DNA of 64,000 nucleotides from Euonymus europaeus. Its lineage: Eukaryota > Streptophyta > Magnoliopsida > Celastrales > Celastraceae. The position numbers were made by a program, and so were the translations under genes. Below are positions 36,896 to 48,370 of the stretch, piece after piece. The notes beneath the pieces are model-generated. The model saw nothing but the letters and a program-made list of their open reading frames with translations, made no database searches and was not told the DNA's origin. Numbering within the stretch: position 1 is the first letter of the stretch; every line of letters begins with the position of its first letter. The DNA is taken from contig OY756964.1 of assembly GCA_963580455.1 (NCBI GenBank), positions 3,162,001 to 3,226,000 of the forward strand. The letters run 5' to 3'.

Positions 36896-38460
36896 TTATA
36901 GTGCTTTGTTGCATGTCATGATGTCCTCCATCTGTCCTTCCATACGGTTGTGTTCTTGGCTGCTTGTGCGGTACCACTCAGATAGTGGCATTGGCGTGGG
37001 GATGTCACTGAGCAAGCTCATCAAATCTTCATCTATGGAGTTCATCTCCTCACTCATTTCCATCCCTAAGTGCACATCCAAATCAAACAAAAGTAACATG
37101 CATGTACAAATCTTCCATACGAATAAATAAAGAAACATTGAAATTATGATCACCTTAACACTCACCACCAATAGTTGATTGTGATTCTGATGTGCTCATG
37201 TTATTCCATTGCTGCAATAGGCCATAGGCACCCTCAACACAATCACCACAGCTTGATGCCGATTTAAAGCGCTTATTCGCAGCTTCCCGGTCCCCGTCCT
37301 CATTCTCACCTGGCTTATTACCCTTCTCTGATTCCGGGGAAGTACTTTCTATCTTTCGGGAGTACTTAGCATGTGATTCATGCACCAGGGCGTCCAACAA
37401 ACCACTAGGCTCAATGTTTATGTTGTAGCTAAAATTCTCCGTCGCATAATCTCCACCGTCTACATTAGATGAGATGCGAGGAGGAGGAAGAGTATTTGTA
37501 GGCTGATCAGAAACTGTTTGGATTGAAGGGAGCCCTCCAGGCTCAGCAATAGCTCCCATCATCATTGAAGTATAACTCATATCATTCGTTCCATATTGCA
37601 TTAATAACGGCGCTGCAGCTTCGAATGCAAGATTCGAGTCACACCAAGTTGGATTTGGAGCTCCGAAGAAAGCAACCGGGTGTAAAAACTTGATTTGGTG
37701 GCTCTGATTGGTGTAGAAGGGTGGATTTATTTGAAACAACGAATCTGTTGGTGTTGAGAGATTGAGAGGAATTGAATTGTAATTCGGTGTCCGAGGATCC
37801 GAGGATGATAGGACGAGTGACCGTAAAGACGAAAATTTCAGAGGTTTAATTTGTCCTAGGCCTGCAGGTGGTAATGCAACTCCATCTTGGCTTGTTCCAT
37901 CTTTGTTAATGTTTTTAGACAAACCAGCTCTGTAACACCTCTTCATTCTTGTGTTCCAAAAGTTCTTGATTTCATTATCAGTTCTTCCAGGTAACTGCAT
38001 GCATATACATTCATATATATATATAGAAACCATTTTATAAAAACCCAAAAAGGAACACAAAGAAATGTATGTAGATGCATATATATATATATGTATGTAT
38101 ATGTATATATATATACACCTCGCTAGCCATGCGAGCCCATTTGTTGCCGAGTTTTGCGTGAAGATCCATAATGATGAATTCTTCTTCAGGAGAGAAAGGG
38201 ACCTTCTTGAGATCAGGCTTTAAATGATTAGCCCATCGAAGCCTGCAGCTCTTACCACACCTCATCAGCCCTGTCTTCCTCCGCACACCATTCCAATTTC
38301 CTTCTCCGTGCGTCATCACGTACTCTTTCAGGATCGCATCCTCCGACTCCGTCCATGGCCCCTTCTTCAGCCCATTCCCTTGCTCTCCTCCACCCTCATT
38401 AATGGGCCCTTTCTTTGACCCATATCTCCTCACTCCTCCACGACCACCACCGTTGGGCAT
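36896..38460 (-). CDS. R2R3-MYB transcription factor, GAMYB/MYB101 group
   Basis: Exons (complement) 38119..38460, 37166..37994 and 36896..37065 join in frame to 446 residues. R2 (about 32-82, KKGPWTESEDAILKEYV ... GKSCRLRWANHLKP) and R3 (about 84-133, [46 protein letters not shown]) give a complete DNA-binding domain; the first intron falls inside R3 between MASE and LPGRT. The C-terminal region has an LPSIQ element whose mRNA is a miR159 site, and an acidic end (DEDLMSLLSDIPTPMPLSEWY). GAMYBs act in gibberellin responses; MYB97/101/120 act in pollen tubes. Position near ARASP, as At2g32460 in Arabidopsis from memory, favours MYB101. Intron 1 holds a TA-rich microsatellite. Confidence 0.93.
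37517..37537 (-). promoter_or_regulatory. miR159 target site in the MYB mRNA
   Basis: The plus strand here reads TTTGGATTGAAGGGAGCCCT, the miR159 sequence with one change near its 3' end. The mRNA therefore pairs with miR159 except for one G:U wobble and one terminal mismatch. The site encodes GLPSIQ, the usual place in GAMYB-type genes. It predicts miR159-guided cleavage of this transcript. Confidence 0.93.
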
Positions 38461-38816
38461 CTCTCAATTTTCTCGAAATCTCCACCTCCACCTCCACCAC
38501 CACCACGACCGGCACCAGCCGTGAATATCTATCTCGCTTTGCTCTGTGGGAGGGTTTAAATGGAATCTAGGAGTGGAGTTTGGGTTAGGTGAGAGGATGC
38601 CCTGTTGTCACAGTAAAGTTCAATTTCCTTAATTGGGCTTTTGTCCGTACCTTCTGACTATGGTGGTGGGGGGACTTTGTTGTCTGTTTCTAAAAGAGTT
38701 TTTTTTTCCTCCTCTCCCCGGCGAGAAGAACGAAGGAAAGGTGAGGAGAGGGAGAGAGAGACAATCAAGCTTTTATTTGTCCTCTCTGGGTAATTATGGT
38801 TCTGCAAATTTGGGTG

Positions 38817-38835
38817 GATATATTTATATATACTG
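38817..38835 (-). promoter_or_regulatory. Probable TATA box of the MYB gene
   Basis: The minus strand reads GTATATATAAATATATCC about 360 bp upstream of the MYB start codon, leaving a leader of about 330 nt. The same box is duplicated at about 42838-42857. Not experimentally supported. Confidence 0.4.
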
Positions 38836-40896
38836 ATTGTGTAGATGTTGAGTGTTTGTATATATAGAGAGAGAAACTAATTAATGAAAAATGTACAGAT
38901 ATAGAGAGAGTGAGATAGAGAAGGAAAATTTTGAAGATTTTGAGTTGTTGAGATAGAGAGATAATACACGAGAAATTGAGAGAAACGAAGAAGATGTAGA
39001 GAGACCTTTAGAGGCCTGAGCTTCCATTTCGGTCCGGTTTGCATGGTTTGTGGTACGTCCTTCAGTTTATAGTTTCTAGGCCGCGTTTCCAACCTCCAAT
39101 ATTCAATGATATACAGATTAATTTATTAATTTACCATTTTACCTTTAATAGGTAATAATAATTAAAAAAAATGTTTCTTTATTGTTTAGGTGTGTCGTGG
39201 GAAAAAAATGTAATATCCAAGTTGTTGTTAATTTATAATTTAGGGATTCTTAATCTACTAATCTAGTCCAATTAAAAACTCAAATTAATTAATTAAGGAC
39301 TCTCAAATTGTTGTTGCCCATAATTTAGAATTAAGCAAAATCTTGGTTTTAACACTCAATTTACATTGAAATATACGTTTATTAAGAAAATAAATTTTAT
39401 TATAATGCTTTTTATCGAATTATGAGCACATTACAAATATCTCACTGACAAATAATAATACGGTATGGTTGTTTCAAATCAACTCGAGGATTATAGATAA
39501 CATTTTCCTTTTATTAATCACGCTTTTAATTAAAAGGACATTTTTTAAATTGGACAAAATTAATGCTACACACTCTCAAATATGATCTCTTTGACATCCA
39601 ACACTTTACATTAATCAGTGATCAAATGAGAGTTACATTTTGAAAGGTCTCCAGCATTATTCTTTGGACAATTGTACGTAACAAAATTCTAAACGAATTT
39701 TCATTATCTTGTCTCGAAATTGTATTTTCACGTCATAATGATGATATCACTGAATTTAATTTATTTTCATATTATGATGCGCTTAATTTGTCGATATATT
39801 CATAAAGTTCATTCTGATCACGCTTGTCCATCATAGAGTTTTGCGCTACTAGATTGACAAATTTTTGTAACGGATTTTTGATTAGTTAAATATTTTTTCT
39901 TTTATAAGCAATTTTGTCGTTTATCGATAATTATTTTTTAGCCAACTCTATGAATATAAAAAAAAAAATTAGTAATGATAACGCGTGTCTATAGCGCAGC
40001 AGATAAAGATTCATCACACCATACAATACTTCTTTACCTAATTTTTTAAACGAAAAATACATATTCTAATGGAGTTTTTTAAGACCAATACAGGAACATA
40101 TCTGGTTTACCAAACTTTGTACGGCTTGGAATTCTGATAGCAGCATTTGGGCCAGTCTCGTCTTATGTTATCAGGAGTAGCCCAGTTGGTGGCAGCAACC
40201 CACGCCACGATCTATTCTAGGCAGTACCCCTTCAGGCTTCAGCCTTCAGGTAGCACTTTGGTTCAAGAAAGAATTCGTTCATATTAAAAGAAGAAAAAAA
40301 AACCATTCAACTTACAGATGATGAACCCATCAAATAAAATGGAGTTACAGTAGATTTCAGTAATATAAGTACAAATGCAAACATCTAAGAGCTGAGCATC
40401 AAGAAAAACCCAACCTACGATTGAGTGAAAAGCTCACTTCCCTCCTGGAAATTAGAACTCTCTATCCAATGTCATTATGTTAACAAGCAAGAAAAATAGC
40501 AGAATGCTTAACAATGAAAACCTTTAATAGCTGAACTTTTCTAGTTAAAATAACTCAAGAAAGATTCCGAGCCCAGGAAAAAAATGTAATTGTTGTATAT
40601 TGTCCAACAGAGAGAACAAAGCATTCGAACTCATGGCTAAGTGCTACCGTTATCTTTCAAGAAAAGTATGACTTAACAGGACTGTAAAAAATATCCATAT
40701 TCAAAGGAACAAATTATAGGAAAAATTACACCTATAACATCTTTCGCGGAGCTACCCATTTCAAGCATCATCGGCAAACTAGGTTTTACCCCTCCGTGCA
40801 GCATCATAGCTACATAATTTGATTCGTAAACAGCTCCGTAGCCAGCTGCTCATCACGTCCCAGATCACTTTCTATGTTCAATGAATTTGCATGTGA

Positions 40897-41169
40897 TCAC
40901 AACATCTCTTTGATGAACTCAAGGTTTAGAGTGTCCTTCACAATAAGGAACAATCCAAGTAGTAAAATGAGCATTATCCCCGATGACATAATCTGCTGCT
41001 CAACTTCTAGAGGGAGTTTTCTCCCACGGTCCCACCCCTAGCTGCCTCTATGAGGATCAAGGCTAGCGAGCCCCCATCTAAAGCGGGTAAAGGAAGAAGG
41101 TTTATTACCGCAAGGTTAAGATTGGGCAAGGCTGCAAACTGGTACAGGCCATCAATATTCGATCTTGCG
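40897..41169 (-). pseudogene. Truncated ARASP C-terminus inside duplication copy 1
   Basis: This is a copy of the last part of the gene at 44878-46245, from ARSNIDGLYQFAAL through NLLPLPALDGGSLALILIEAARGG. After that an 8-bp insertion (around 41025, ACGGTCCCAC against ACCCC) shifts the frame and creates a false C-terminus. The metalloprotease HExxH part is missing, so it cannot be active. Upstream of 41169 the sequence is unrelated to ARASP. Confidence 0.9.
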
Positions 41170-41419
41170 ACAATATAGTCACAGACATTTGCGAAATCAC
41201 AAGGCCCATAAAGAGGACTGAGGATTAAGTCCATTCCAAATTTCTAAAAGCCCATATGGCCCATATCTCACAGTAGATAGCCCAAACCATGAGTCAATCA
41301 ATCGCCCAGTCTTTAGTTACATATACGTATCCGTCACCTCCTTTACATCATCGTTGGACGAATCTAGAGAACGAAAAAACTTTCCGGCTAGGGTTTGTAT
41401 CTGGAACATCTGTGTGAGA

Positions 41420-42385
41420 ATGGCGAACCTCACAGCGGAAGGATGGGAGTCCAGATTGGAGGATGACGCGAAGCCGGAAAAAAGGCCTAGAATCGAATCC
41501 GGGGACGGTGGCGACAAATCCGTTAGCGAAGGTGGAGACGATGGCGACAAATCTGTTAGCGAAGGTGGAGACGATGGCGAAAAATCTGTTTTGGAAGGTG
41601 GGAACGATGACAAAATAACTATAGACGGTTATATTTCAGACGATGAAATGCCCGATGAGGTATTGAAAGAGTATCGTAGACAGATTGATAAGAGCGAGGT
41701 GAGAGCATCGTATGTTTCACTGAATAATGATTATATCGTGTTTGTCTCTTTAAAATTCGTGCATACGCTACGATTAATTTATGGACGTATTTCTTTGATG
41801 TGCAGTGTTTTGAAGTCGAGGACTTCAGCCGGTATTTCATGTTTAATATGGTTATGCCTGTTCCACTTACTGACTATTATCGAAATTTTATCACTCCTTT
41901 CGCAGAGTTGGCCATAAAGCAGTTCAACGAGAAAGAGGTTGCTCATTTTCTCTTTAATTCTCAAGATTTTTTCCCTCATCCTTAAACATTTACTGAGCGA
42001 TTTTAGTTCTTGTAGGATGCGAATTTTGAGTTTGTGAGGCTTGTGAATGTAACCTCAAGGGTTCTCCGTGGTATTAACTATTATATTACCTTTGAGGCAA
42101 AGGATGCTGACGGTCAAATTAAAACCTTCCAAGCTCTGGTGGTTTACGGAATCGGGCTAGTTGTGGTGGAATTTTGCAGGCTGAAACCCCCACCCGGGCA
42201 AGGTAAATTAATTTCCATAAATAATAGCCCATTCTAATTTAACGTCAAAGTTTTGAGGCATTATAATGCTATTGTTAGAGTCCATTTTTTTGTTTGTTTT
42301 CATCATCAATTCAGCAGCAACCAGGCAAACATTATTGTATATATTGACCAAGAATGGAAAACCTGTGTTAAAGCCCCAAGTATGA
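41420..42385 (+). CDS. Plant cystatin/monellin-fold protein of unknown function
   Basis: Exons 41420..41698, 41806..41937, 42016..42202 and 42315..42385 join in frame to 222 residues. The N-terminal half is acidic with three tandem 11-residue units of GGDDGDKSVSE type (41500-41605) before YISDDEMPDEVLKEY. The C-terminal half has LAIKQFNEKEDANFEFVRLV, YYITFEAKDADGQIKTFQA and VVVEFCRLKPP, the helix-plus-sheet pattern of plant cystatin-like (UPF0725-type) proteins. The typical cystatin QVVAG inhibitor loop is not evident, so protease inhibition is doubtful. The ATG at 41420 was chosen as the start; an in-frame ATG at 41354 would add 22 residues. It lies between the two copies of the 2.4-kb duplication. 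Function unknown. Confidence 0.78.
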
Positions 42386-42782
42386 AAGAGTGTTTTTACT
42401 AATTGAAATTGCAATAATGATAGCGTTACTTAAATCTCTCTTTTTTTAGTCTGTAGAAATTTGGATTTCTTTGGTATAGGTACTGAGCATGAGCAGGCCG
42501 GTCAAGGCCTCACTTGTTGCTGATCTGTCATCTGAGGTAGCATATAAAGTAGTACTATTATTTTATACAATAATAATCAAACCATACATGTGAACCTCAT
42601 TCGTTAGGTCTAACTTGCGCTTACTGTTAATTAAACCTACTGTTGTTAGTGAGGAATAAGGATCAATTACGGGCAAACACTAGAGTCTATGTTGACATTA
42701 GACCCATACGGTTGTGTTGATGAGTTGATTACGATAGAAATTATGTTTTACAAAATTGATTATGGATCAAAATTGTAATGAC
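42386..42782. other. 3' region of the cystatin-like gene
   Basis: This holds the likely 3' UTR and spacer up to the start of duplication copy 2. No other feature seen. Confidence 0.45.
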
Positions 42783-45142
42783 CAATCAAGCTTTTATTTG
42801 TCCTCTCTTGGTAATTATGGTTCTGCAAATTTGGGTGGATATATTTATATATACTGATTGTGTAGATGTAATGTTGAGTGTTTGTATATATAGAGAGAAA
42901 CTAATTAATGAAAAATGTACAGATATAGAGAGAGTGAGATAGGGAAGGAAAATTTTGAAGATTTTGAGTTGTTGAGATAGAGAGAGAATACACGAGAAAT
43001 TGAGAGAAACGAAGAAGATGTAGAGAGACCTTTAGAGGCGTGAGCTTCCATTTCGGTCCGGTTTGCATGGTTTGTGGTACGTCCTTCAGTTTATAGTTTC
43101 TAGGCCGCGTTTCCAACCTCCAATATTCAATGATATACAGATTAATTTAGTAATTTACCATTTTGCCTTTAATAGGTAATAATAATTAAAAAAAATGTTT
43201 CTTTATTGTTTTTGTGTGTCGTGGGAAAAAAAATGTAATATCCAAGTTGTTGTTAATTTATAATTTAGGGATTCTTAATCTACTAATCTAGTCCAATTAA
43301 AAACTCAAATTAATTAATTAAGGACTCTCAAATTGTTGTTGCCCATAATTTAGAATTTACCAAAATCTTGGACAAACACTCAATTTACATTGAAATATAC
43401 GTTTATTAAGAAAATAAATTTTATTATAATGCTTTTTATCGAATTATGAGCACATTACAAATATCTCACTGACAAATAATAATACGGTATGGTTGTTTCA
43501 AATCAACTCGAGGATTATAGATAACATTTTCCTTTTATTAATCACGCTTTTAATTAAAAGGACATTTCTCAAATTGGACAAAATTAATGCTACACACTCT
43601 CAAATATGATCTCTTTGACATCCAACACTTTACATTAATCAATGATCAAATGGGAGTTACATTTTGAAAGGTCTCCAGCATTATTCTTTGGACAATTGTA
43701 CGTAACAAAACTCTAAACGAATTTTCATTATCTTGTCTCGAAATTGTATTTTCACGTCATAATGATGATATCTCTGAATTTAATTTCTTTTCATATTATG
43801 ATGCGCTTAATTTTTCGATATATTCATAAAGTTCATTCTGATCACGCTTGTCCATCATAGATTTTTGCACTACTAGATTGACAAATTTTAGTGACGGATT
43901 TTTGATTATCGATAATTATTTTATAGTCAACTCTATGAATATAAAAAAAATAGTAATGATAACCCGTGCCTATAGTGCAGCAGATAAAGATTCATCACAC
44001 CATACAATACTTCTTTACCTAATTTTTTAAACGAAAAATACATATTCTAATGGAGTTTTTTAAGACCAATACAGGAACATATCTGGTTTACCAAACTTTG
44101 TACGGCTTGGAATTCTGATAGCAGCATTTGGGCCAGTCTCGTCTTATGTTATCAGGAGTAGCCCAGTTGGTGGCAGCAACCCACGCCACGATCTATTCTA
44201 GGCAGTACCCCTTCAGGCTTCAGCCTTCAGGTAGCACTTTGGTTCAAGAAAGAATTCGTTCATATTAAAAGAAGAAAAAAAAACCATTCAACTTACAGAT
44301 GATGAACCCATCAAATAAAATGGAGTTACAATAGATTTCAGTAATATAAGTACAAATGCAAACATCTAAGAGCTGAGCATCAAGAAAAACCCAACCTACG
44401 ATTGAGTGAAAAGCTCACTTCCCTCCTGGAAATTAGAACTCTCTATCCAATGTCATTATGTTAACAAGCAAGAAAAATAGCAGAATGCTTAACAATGAAA
44501 ACCTTTAATAGCTGAACTTTTCTAGTTAAAATAACTCAAGAAAGATTCCGAGCCCAGGAAAAAAATGTAATTGTTGTATATTGTCCAACAGAGAGAACAA
44601 AGCATTCGAACTCATGGCTAAGTGCTACCGTTATCTTTCAAGAAAAGTATGACTTAACAGGACTGTAAAAAATATCCATATTCAAAGGAACAAATTATAG
44701 GAAAAATTACACCTATAACATCTTTCGCGGAGCTACCCATTTCAAGCATCATCGGCAAACTAGGTTTTACCCCTCCGTCCAGCATCATAGCTACATAATT
44801 TGATTCGTAAACAGCTCCGAAGCCAGCTGTTCGTCACAACCCAGATCACTTTCCATGTTCAATGAATTTGCAAGTGATCACAACATCTCTTTGATGAACT
44901 CAAGGTTTAGAGTGTCCTTCACAATAAGGAACAATCCAAGTAGCACAATGAGCATTATCCCCGATGACATAATCTGCTGCTCAACTTCTAGAGGGAGTTT
45001 TCTCCCACCCCTAGCTGCCTCTATGAGGATCAAGGCTAGCGAGCCCCCATCTAAAGCAGGTAAAGGAAGGAGGTTTATTACCGCAAGGTTAAGATTGAGC
45101 AAGGCTGCAAACTGGTAAAGGCCATCAATATTCGATCTTGCA
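42783..45142. repeat. Direct segmental duplication, copy 2 (2.4 kb)
   Basis: This is the partner of 38762-41169. It runs unbroken into the body of the ARASP-type gene, so at the ARASP side this is the original context. At its left end it carries a second copy of the MYB TATA region (about 42838-42857), which points on the minus strand towards the 3' end of the cystatin-like gene. Non-coding for most of its length. Confidence 0.95.
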
Positions 45143-46245
45143 ACTTCGGCGCCTACAGCAATAATGGCCACTGGACCTGAAACCTTACTAGCAGATTGAG
45201 AGAAGTTAAAAAATGTCTGTTTTAGGCTATCCAGAACATTATATGAGAGACCCCAAATTTCTCTACCAGCATAACTAACAGCTTCTGAGAGATTCTGAGC
45301 CACAACTTTCTCAATCTTTATATTTGGTGATAACTGAACACCAATTCTCCCAGTTCCATCAACATTTTTATCTGGTTTAATCCCTATTTCATAATCCTGC
45401 TTTCCCCTCTCAACCTTGAGCAACACATTTCTTTTAGGACTTCTCTTGATGATATCCACCACCTGAGTAACCACGGTAGGTCCTGTTTTTGGCAATTCAA
45501 TTCCATTAATTGCAAGGATTACATCGCCTGGAAGTAACCCATCCCGGCTAGCAGCAGAAGAAGCTCGAACCTCGGGCACAAGTACCCCAGGAAAGGCCTC
45601 CTGCACAGGCAAACCAACTGACACTACTTGAACAAAGATGATCAGATATGCAAAGATTATATTGGCAATCACCCCAGCTGAGACTACAATCAATCTATCT
45701 ACTACCGGTCTATTCTTAAGCAAATTCTCATCGTCAACAGGAATATTACTCTCAGGATCATTATCAGGAAACCCCACAAACCCACCAAGAGGAAAAGCTC
45801 TAATCGAGTATTCGACATTCTTAGCATTGAATTTCGCTAAAATTGGACCAAACCCAACTGCAAATTTACTTACATGAATACCTTGGAGATAAGCAGCGAG
45901 GAAATGACCACTTTCATGGACAATAATTATCGCTGTCAACACTGATACCGCCTCCAATACCGATTGAGCATTCTCGAAATTTCCATAATCCAATCCAGGA
46001 AAAGCACCTGACCTGAAATCAACCCTCCTACCGAGCGGGTACCTACTCTTGCGGAATAAAAACTGACTCTTGCTCTGAAAATCGAGTTTTGAAGAAGGAT
46101 TTGAATAATCAATCGAGGAGGATAAAGATTTTAATAGGTGGGTTTTAAGTTTCAAAGAGGGTTCCAAAAAGGGTGACTTTAAATTGGTTAATCTGGAAAG
46201 GGAAGAGGAAGAGCATGGAGGAGAAGTTGAGAAGTTCGATAGCAT
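44878..46245 (-). CDS. ARASP: Chloroplast site-2 metalloprotease (ARASP/RseP family)
   Basis: Single exon, 455 residues, intact. A Ser/Leu-rich N-terminus (about 1-75) fits a chloroplast transit peptide. The zinc site HESGH (His110, Glu111, His114) lies in a hydrophobic helix. A PDZ domain follows around 225-310 (ASRDGLLPGDVILAINGIEL). The second active-site motif NLLPLPALDGG (Asp399) is in place, with a final membrane segment near 428-445. Family members are intramembrane proteases; Arabidopsis ARASP (At2g32480, from memory) is in the inner envelope and essential for plastid development. Its last 58 codons and 3' region are duplicated at 40897-41169. Confidence 0.95.
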   Translation of the reverse strand: MLSNFSTSPPCSSSSLSRLTNLKSPFLEPSLKLKTHLLKSLSSSIDYSNPSSKLDFQSKSQFLFRKSRYPLGRRVDFRSGAFPGLDYGNFENAQSVLEAVSVLTAIIIVHESGHFLAAYLQGIHVSKFAVGFGPILAKFNAKNVEYSIRAFPLGGFVGFPDNDPESNIPVDDENLLKNRPVVDRLIVVSAGVIANIIFAYLIIFVQVVSVGLPVQEAFPGVLVPEVRASSAASRDGLLPGDVILAINGIELPKTGPTVVTQVVDIIKRSPKRNVLLKVERGKQDYEIGIKPDKNVDGTGRIGVQLSPNIKIEKVVAQNLSEAVSYAGREIWGLSYNVLDSLKQTFFNFSQSASKVSGPVAIIAVGAEVARSNIDGLYQFAALLNLNLAVINLLPLPALDGGSLALILIEAARGGRKLPLEVEQQIMSSGIMLIVLLGLFLIVKDTLNLEFIKEML

Positions 46246-48114
46246 GATTTTTCTTTATTATACAAAAAGGGGGAGCTTGGGCTAACGAGAGAAGGAGATG
46301 CAAAGATGGTTTTGGATAATTCATCCTTTTTTGCCATTTTTGTATGTGGAGGGGAAGTCACTGACGGAGATCTCAGCCTGTTGTTTGTGTTCTCTGGTTT
46401 GAACTTTGAAGTGCATTTTTGGACTTTGCGATCCGCTACTGGAAGGCCCAATAAGACTTCTACGAGTACAACAGTACAAGTTGTACAACCCCGTCAAAGC
46501 GTCAACAGTACAATCCACGATTACTACTATGGGCTTATTGGGCTTCTACTGTGAGCTTCAATAAAGGCTTCATTGATAGCTTTGGGCTTCTTTGTAACAA
46601 CATATTATTGGGCTTTAAATTTACAATTCAAGATTCTGACTTGGGGCTTATTCAGTTGTTGATCGATTGATATAATATATGATCATATAAATCATATTTT
46701 ATTTTTATTATTAAAAAATAAAATATTTCAAATTAATCACTCAATTTTAAATTTTTGTCCAGTCAAATCATCTGTAAGTTATCTAAAAATAGAGGATCCA
46801 AAAGGGTGACGTTCCATTTGATAGTTTGATAATTGATCCACGTGTGAAATTGACGGCATGTGCAAATGTCTTGTAATTTTTAAAATAAATGTAAAAATTG
46901 AAAAAGAGAATAAAATTGAAAAAACAAATTGAAGAGTCTGTCTCTCTTCCTGCATCTCTGAATCTCTGACGACACTGATGTAGGTTGGTTTTCTTTTGTC
47001 GGAGACTTTCTCGGTGATGGAATTAATGGGAGCACAGAATTCACATTGCTTGCGCCTCTACCATGCACCATCAAAACCCACCGGTCTGCCTCAGCACTCA
47101 AATCACCTCCGCACAAAGATCCTAGAGTTTCGGTCAGAGTTGACCTGCCAAGTTCTCATCGAGCAAGTTGGCGATCTCTAAAATTTCAAACTTCCTACCG
47201 ACCAACACCTCCAATCCATGGGTTTCTTGGTTTGAGCAAAGCACAGTCTAGGTCCATGCATGGGACTGTGCACACTGGGGACCAAAGAAGACCATATGGA
47301 GCTCTAGGACTAATCGAAAGCGAAACTTGCATATAAATGTCATAATTTTGGGCTCAAATAATCCAATCCGCAATTAAGCTCAATCTTCATCAATGCATAT
47401 AAGTCGTGGGTAGACTGCAATCAAATTTAGGGCTATGTCCTAAAATTTGGGAGTGACTTAACCTTATTAATGGGATGAGAGACATAAAAGTCTCTGATGT
47501 GGGACTGCAAGCATAAACACCCAACAATAGAAGCTTTGTCGACATAAATGGCTCCCTGATCCAACACAAACGGAGAAGAAGGATGAGGGGCAGTATGGAG
47601 ATTTGTGGTAGGCGGCGGGTAAATAAGTTAGGGTTAATGGAAGGGAGAGATTCGGTGGACTGGTGGAAGGGAGAGGATTGGACCTGCTAGGTTTCTTCAA
47701 AAATTTTATTATTTTTAAAATAATATAATTTATTATTATTGTTTGTTTTAAAAATAAATTGCACTTCCATGTGAACTTTTTTAAAATATTTAATGATTTG
47801 ATTGGAACAAAACGAAAAGTTGAATAACAAACTTGAAGTATTAATTTTTGAGTGTTAAAAAATGAAATATGACGTATTTTTGGCTGATCATATGTTATAT
47901 ATCCTTGCAAAAAGTTCATTAGATTTCCAATTCGCCAAATCCAATCGTATCTGTTAAGTGGGTCTCCTGATTTTGATTGGTTAGAAGTCAAGACAAAATT
48001 AAAAGTGATGAAGGAAGAGTGGAGATTCAGTCAAATCTAAAGAAATAGATTAGGAATAGTAAAAAAACCATGGCTTCTCGTCAACACCCACACTAGTCCG
48101 GCAGGTGAAAAATC
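46246..48114. other. Intergenic stretch right of ARASP
   Basis: It includes the ARASP leader and promoter. A denser open region at 46996-47336 (+) with overlapping frames might be an exon relic but matches nothing I know. Frames at 46306-46554 and 47467-47991 are unsupported. Confidence 0.4.
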
Positions 48115-48370
48115 GGTTTTGAGTCGGATAACATAAGGTAAAACATAGACTTTATATTGATTTAAATTTTTAGACCTATTTTATTGATTATATTATGATT
48201 GGTCTAAATCTATATAAAAAAAATCAGAAATAATATAATCTGGATTACAATCCGAACAACTAGATCGAACAACATTTTTATATAGATCCAAATTTTTAAT
48301 GTCTAAACTTGATTTAATCCAGATATGATAAAATCAACCATCCAAATCGGATAGAGTTTTGTCACCTCAA
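48115..48370. repeat. Dispersed repeat shared with 36228-36552
   Basis: It has the same ordered blocks as the other copy (GGTTTTGAGTCGGAT, TTTTTAGACCTA, CTAAACTTGATTTAATCC, CGGATAGAGTTTTGTCAC). It is shorter and diverged. Confidence 0.6.

Larger units (their letters stand above)
38762..41169. repeat. Direct segmental duplication, copy 1 (2.4 kb)
   Basis: It matches 42783-45142 almost base for base in the same orientation, offset about 4.0 kb. It starts at CAATCAAGCTTTTATTTGTC and ends at ...CGATCTTGC. It includes MYB upstream sequence with the TATA box, AT-rich spacer, and the 3' end of the ARASP-type gene. Copy 1 has about 38 bp near 39885-39922 that copy 2 lacks. Confidence 0.95.

Noticed and set aside
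38877..39092. 71-codon minus-strand frame kept in both duplication copies
   Set aside because: The copies are nearly identical DNA, so the shared frame is not independent evidence of coding; it lies upstream of the probable MYB TATA box.
46996..47336. Overlapping frames in a GC-richer stretch
   Set aside because: Two phases compete and neither matches a known family; no splice partners found.
47467..47991. 174-codon minus-strand frame
   Set aside because: Composition is that of AT-rich non-coding DNA and it has no recognisable domain.
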